Shown: positions 62,512 to 64,000 of the stretch, in pieces
Position numbering within the stretch: position 1 is the stretch's first letter
How the letters are laid out: every line of letters begins with the position of its first letter
DNA from: Thermococcaceae archaeon
GTDB taxonomy: Archaea; Methanobacteriota_B; Thermococci; Thermococcales; Thermococcaceae
Direction of reading: 5' to 3'
DNA length: 64,000 nucleotides
NCBI GenBank assembly: GCA_030156945.1
Contig: JASGLT010000005.1
Span: forward strand, 40,883 to 104,882
Position numbers and translations under genes: made by a program
Notes under the pieces: generated by a model
What the model was told of the DNA's origin: nothing
The model's database searches: none
The model's input: only the letters and a program-made list of their open reading frames with translations

Positions 62512-63333
62512 TTAAGGTTTTCGGTGGGCATCGCTTTCGGCAACCAGCCATCCCACAGGTGGATGTTCGGCCCCGTTCTTCCACTTTTCATAGGCCTTAT
62601 CCCAGCGCTCCAGGAGTTCGGCGCGCTTTTTCTCGTCTTTTATCTGCGATACGTACTCCCGCGGTATGTATGCGAGGTAGTGCGGCAGGTTGGGCTCAAA
62701 GGCCCCGCTCTCAACGATTCTTCCTCCGGCGCGCTCCACAAACTCCTCCAGCTTTTCCAGCGGGAAGTAGTGCAGGTCGTCCTTCTCGCCAAACAAGGCC
62801 TCGAATATCTCCTGCCTCAGGTTGTACATCTCAAGGTGTGCCCTCTGGCGCTCGTTGTTTGCTATTGGAAGGCTCTCGGCTATGAAAACTCTATCAGAAA
62901 CGCGGAGCATCTCTGAGATAACCTTTACGATGGTTTCTTCGTTTTTCAGGCTTCTGATGCCGTGGACGAGAACGGCCAGGTCAAACGTCTTAAATGGGAA
63001 GGGCAGCCCCCTCGCATCGAGCTTCATGGGGATTATCCTGTGTTTCAGCCCAGCAACGGATGTTATCTCCTCGAAGAAGCGCCAGCGGGCTTTATCTACG
63101 GCAACTACTCTGCCGGTCTCACCAACGAGGTAAGCGAGCGGAACTGTTGTTATAGCATGGGCACCACAGCCGATTTCGAGGACGTTCATTCCCTCTTCCA
63201 GATGCGCGAACCTGAGGACGCGGAATCGTTCGAGCATTTCAATATGCAACCAGTTGGAGGGCAAAGGTGGCTCGTTCCGGGGTGGGATTTTGGAAAGGAC
63301 ATCTCTCCTAAACTTTTCCTCGTCTGTGAGCAT
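62512..63333 (-). CDS. Class I SAM-dependent methyltransferase
   Basis: A 273-residue methyltransferase from ATG 63333 (MLTDEEKFRRDVLSKIPPR). SAM motif I is MNVLEIGCGAHAITTVPLAYLVG, the acidic ribose-binding strand VVAVDKARW, and the motif near ALPF is LPFPFKTFDLAVLVHGIRS. The C-terminal part is unusual and Trp/charged-rich. Substrate unknown, possibly a small molecule. A TATA box lies at 63361-63373. Confidence 0.82.
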   Translation of the reverse strand: MLTDEEKFRRDVLSKIPPRNEPPLPSNWLHIEMLERFRVLRFAHLEEGMNVLEIGCGAHAITTVPLAYLVGETGRVVAVDKARWRFFEEITSVAGLKHRIIPMKLDARGLPFPFKTFDLAVLVHGIRSLKNEETIVKVISEMLRVSDRVFIAESLPIANNERQRAHLEMYNLRQEIFEALFGEKDDLHYFPLEKLEEFVERAGGRIVESGAFEPNLPHYLAYIPREYVSQIKDEKKRAELLERWDKAYEKWKNGAEHPPVGWLVAESDAHRKP

Positions 63334-63360
63334 GGAGAACACCAGAGAAAACTAAAGTAC

Positions 63361-63373
63361 CTATATTTAAAGC
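63361..63373 (-). promoter_or_regulatory. TATA box of the methyltransferase gene
   Basis: On the minus strand GCTTTAAATATAG is centred 33 bp before the ATG at 63333, giving a leader of about 8 nt with GGTGTTC. Confidence 0.5.
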
Positions 63374-63540
63374 GTTTTTGGGAAAAAGTTTTATAAGGCG
63401 GTGTTGAATTAATGGCGGGGGCAAAATTTTGGAGTTTCAGGATTTCTCCCAAAAGGTGATTGAAAAACTCCAGTGATGAATCACTTCACGGAGAAAAATA
63501 CAAGAAGAAAAAGAATATGAGACAAAGTGGAGAAACCCCC

Positions 63541-64000
63541 TCACTCCACAAACACCGCGGGCTTCAGCGGCATCGCCGCCTTCTTCTTTCCTCCTTTGTC
63601 CTCCTCGGGATTGATGATTATCTCGATGCCGAGCTCCTTCTCGATGAAGTCCTTGGCCTCCCTCAGGGCCTTCTCCTCGTTGATCCTCGTGACGTCGAAG
63701 GCCCTCTCCTTTATGAGGCGCTGTATGAGCTTGCCCACTTCCTTGCCGTACTTCCTCATCTCTGGGTCTTTCATCAGCTCTGACATGGCGGATTTGAAGT
63801 CCTTCTTCTCCGCCACAACTTCAACGACCTTCCACTTCCACTCTGGGGCGGTGTATATGTATGCCCTCTTCGGGTTCTCTATCTTAGCGACGGTAATGAT
63901 TTCCTTGATGTCCTCGATGAGGTTCTTGACAAACTCCTCTTCCGCCTCAACGGTCTCGTTCCACCACTCCTCAACCGGCTCAGGCCAGGGCGCGAGGCTG
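63541..64000 (-). CDS. leuS: Leucine--tRNA ligase, C-terminal part (5' end outside window)
   Basis: About 152 residues in a frame open to the window edge. WPEPVEEWWNETVEAEEEFVKNLIEDIKEIITVAKIENPKRAYIYTAPEWKWKVVEVV is the end of the anticodon-binding domain of archaeal LeuRS, and DPEMRKYGKEVGKLIQRLIKER the C-terminal domain that reads tRNA-Leu long variable arms. The frame ends at AMPLKPAVFVE. An ATG-like Met at 63816 inside this stretch is not the start. Confidence 0.88.
   Translation of the reverse strand, partial: SLAPWPEPVEEWWNETVEAEEEFVKNLIEDIKEIITVAKIENPKRAYIYTAPEWKWKVVEVVAEKKDFKSAMSELMKDPEMRKYGKEVGKLIQRLIKERAFDVTRINEEKALREAKDFIEKELGIEIIINPEEDKGGKKKAAMPLKPAVFVE

Overview
The window is a piece of a hyperthermophilic euryarchaeal chromosome, almost certainly Thermococcus. 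Signs are the uninterrupted rpoB with split rpoA'/rpoA'', archaeal r-protein/RNA polymerase operons, BRE/TATA promoters, GGTGA-type ribosome binding sites, CCA encoded in all eleven tRNA genes, a tungsten aldehyde:ferredoxin oxidoreductase (AOR), a CxC-tailed methylthioadenosine phosphorylase, and DUF835 and DUF234 families common in Thermococcales. Most genes look native and purine-rich; the irregular parts are short.

Layout. 1-2000: tail of a PIN-domain RNA-ligase partner, tRNA-Thr, a small graveyard of two broken genes, tRNA-Pro. 2005-11400: rpoH-rpoB-rpoA'-rpoA''-rpl30e-nusA-rps12-rps7. 11500-17400: an accessory stretch with VapBC, a lone nucleotidyltransferase, a second VapBC, two small membrane proteins behind copies of one palindromic promoter repeat, and a PemK/MazF-type module lodged at the 5' end of a phosphatase gene. 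17520-22180: NreA, then an AOR operon with a ubiquitin-like protein and a radical SAM maturase. 22190-26920: regulators, broken transporter and DGC genes, CDF transporter and a redox/metal group (two NifX/NifB-type proteins, ferredoxin, Hdr-like protein, TDT transporter). 27059-34264: candidate C/D RNA, tRNAs, and the second large operon (rps13-rps4-rps11-rpoD-tRNA-rpl18e-rpl13-rps9-rpoN-tRNA-rpoK-enolase-like-rps2-tRNA-rpl40e).

34280-43600: PadR-type regulator, FUN14 protein, flippase, a phosphoesterase-fold protein without its metal ligands, M28-type peptidase, DUF835 membrane protein, MTA phosphorylase, a helical-repeat protein. 43809-47810: a 34-aa protein, SRP54, RAM-domain protein, Cys-cluster protein, GfcR-like regulator, Lrp regulator. 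47945-48290: gene-free but rich in triloop hairpins. 48291-51163: uridine phosphorylase, threonine-synthase-like protein, Memo protein. 51200-59046: a HepT/MntA pair translationally coupled to an isoprenoid-lipid operon (mevalonate kinase, isopentenyl phosphate kinase, IDI-2, GGPP synthase) that also holds a CinA-like protein, a racemase-family protein lacking one catalytic Cys, and RNase J. 59114-64000: DUF3267-type membrane protein, M20 peptidase, AAA/DUF234 ATPase, methyltransferase, 3' end of leuS.

Most unusual points: the two tail-to-tail cassettes sharing a promoter repeat (12585-14670); the toxin module that duplicated the start of a phosphatase gene (15801-16547); a 5'-terminal hairpin on the RNase J mRNA (56561-56596); the metal-less phosphoesterase (36340-37101); the DGC gene with a frameshift (25103-25475); and the HepT/MntA pair joined to mevalonate kinase.
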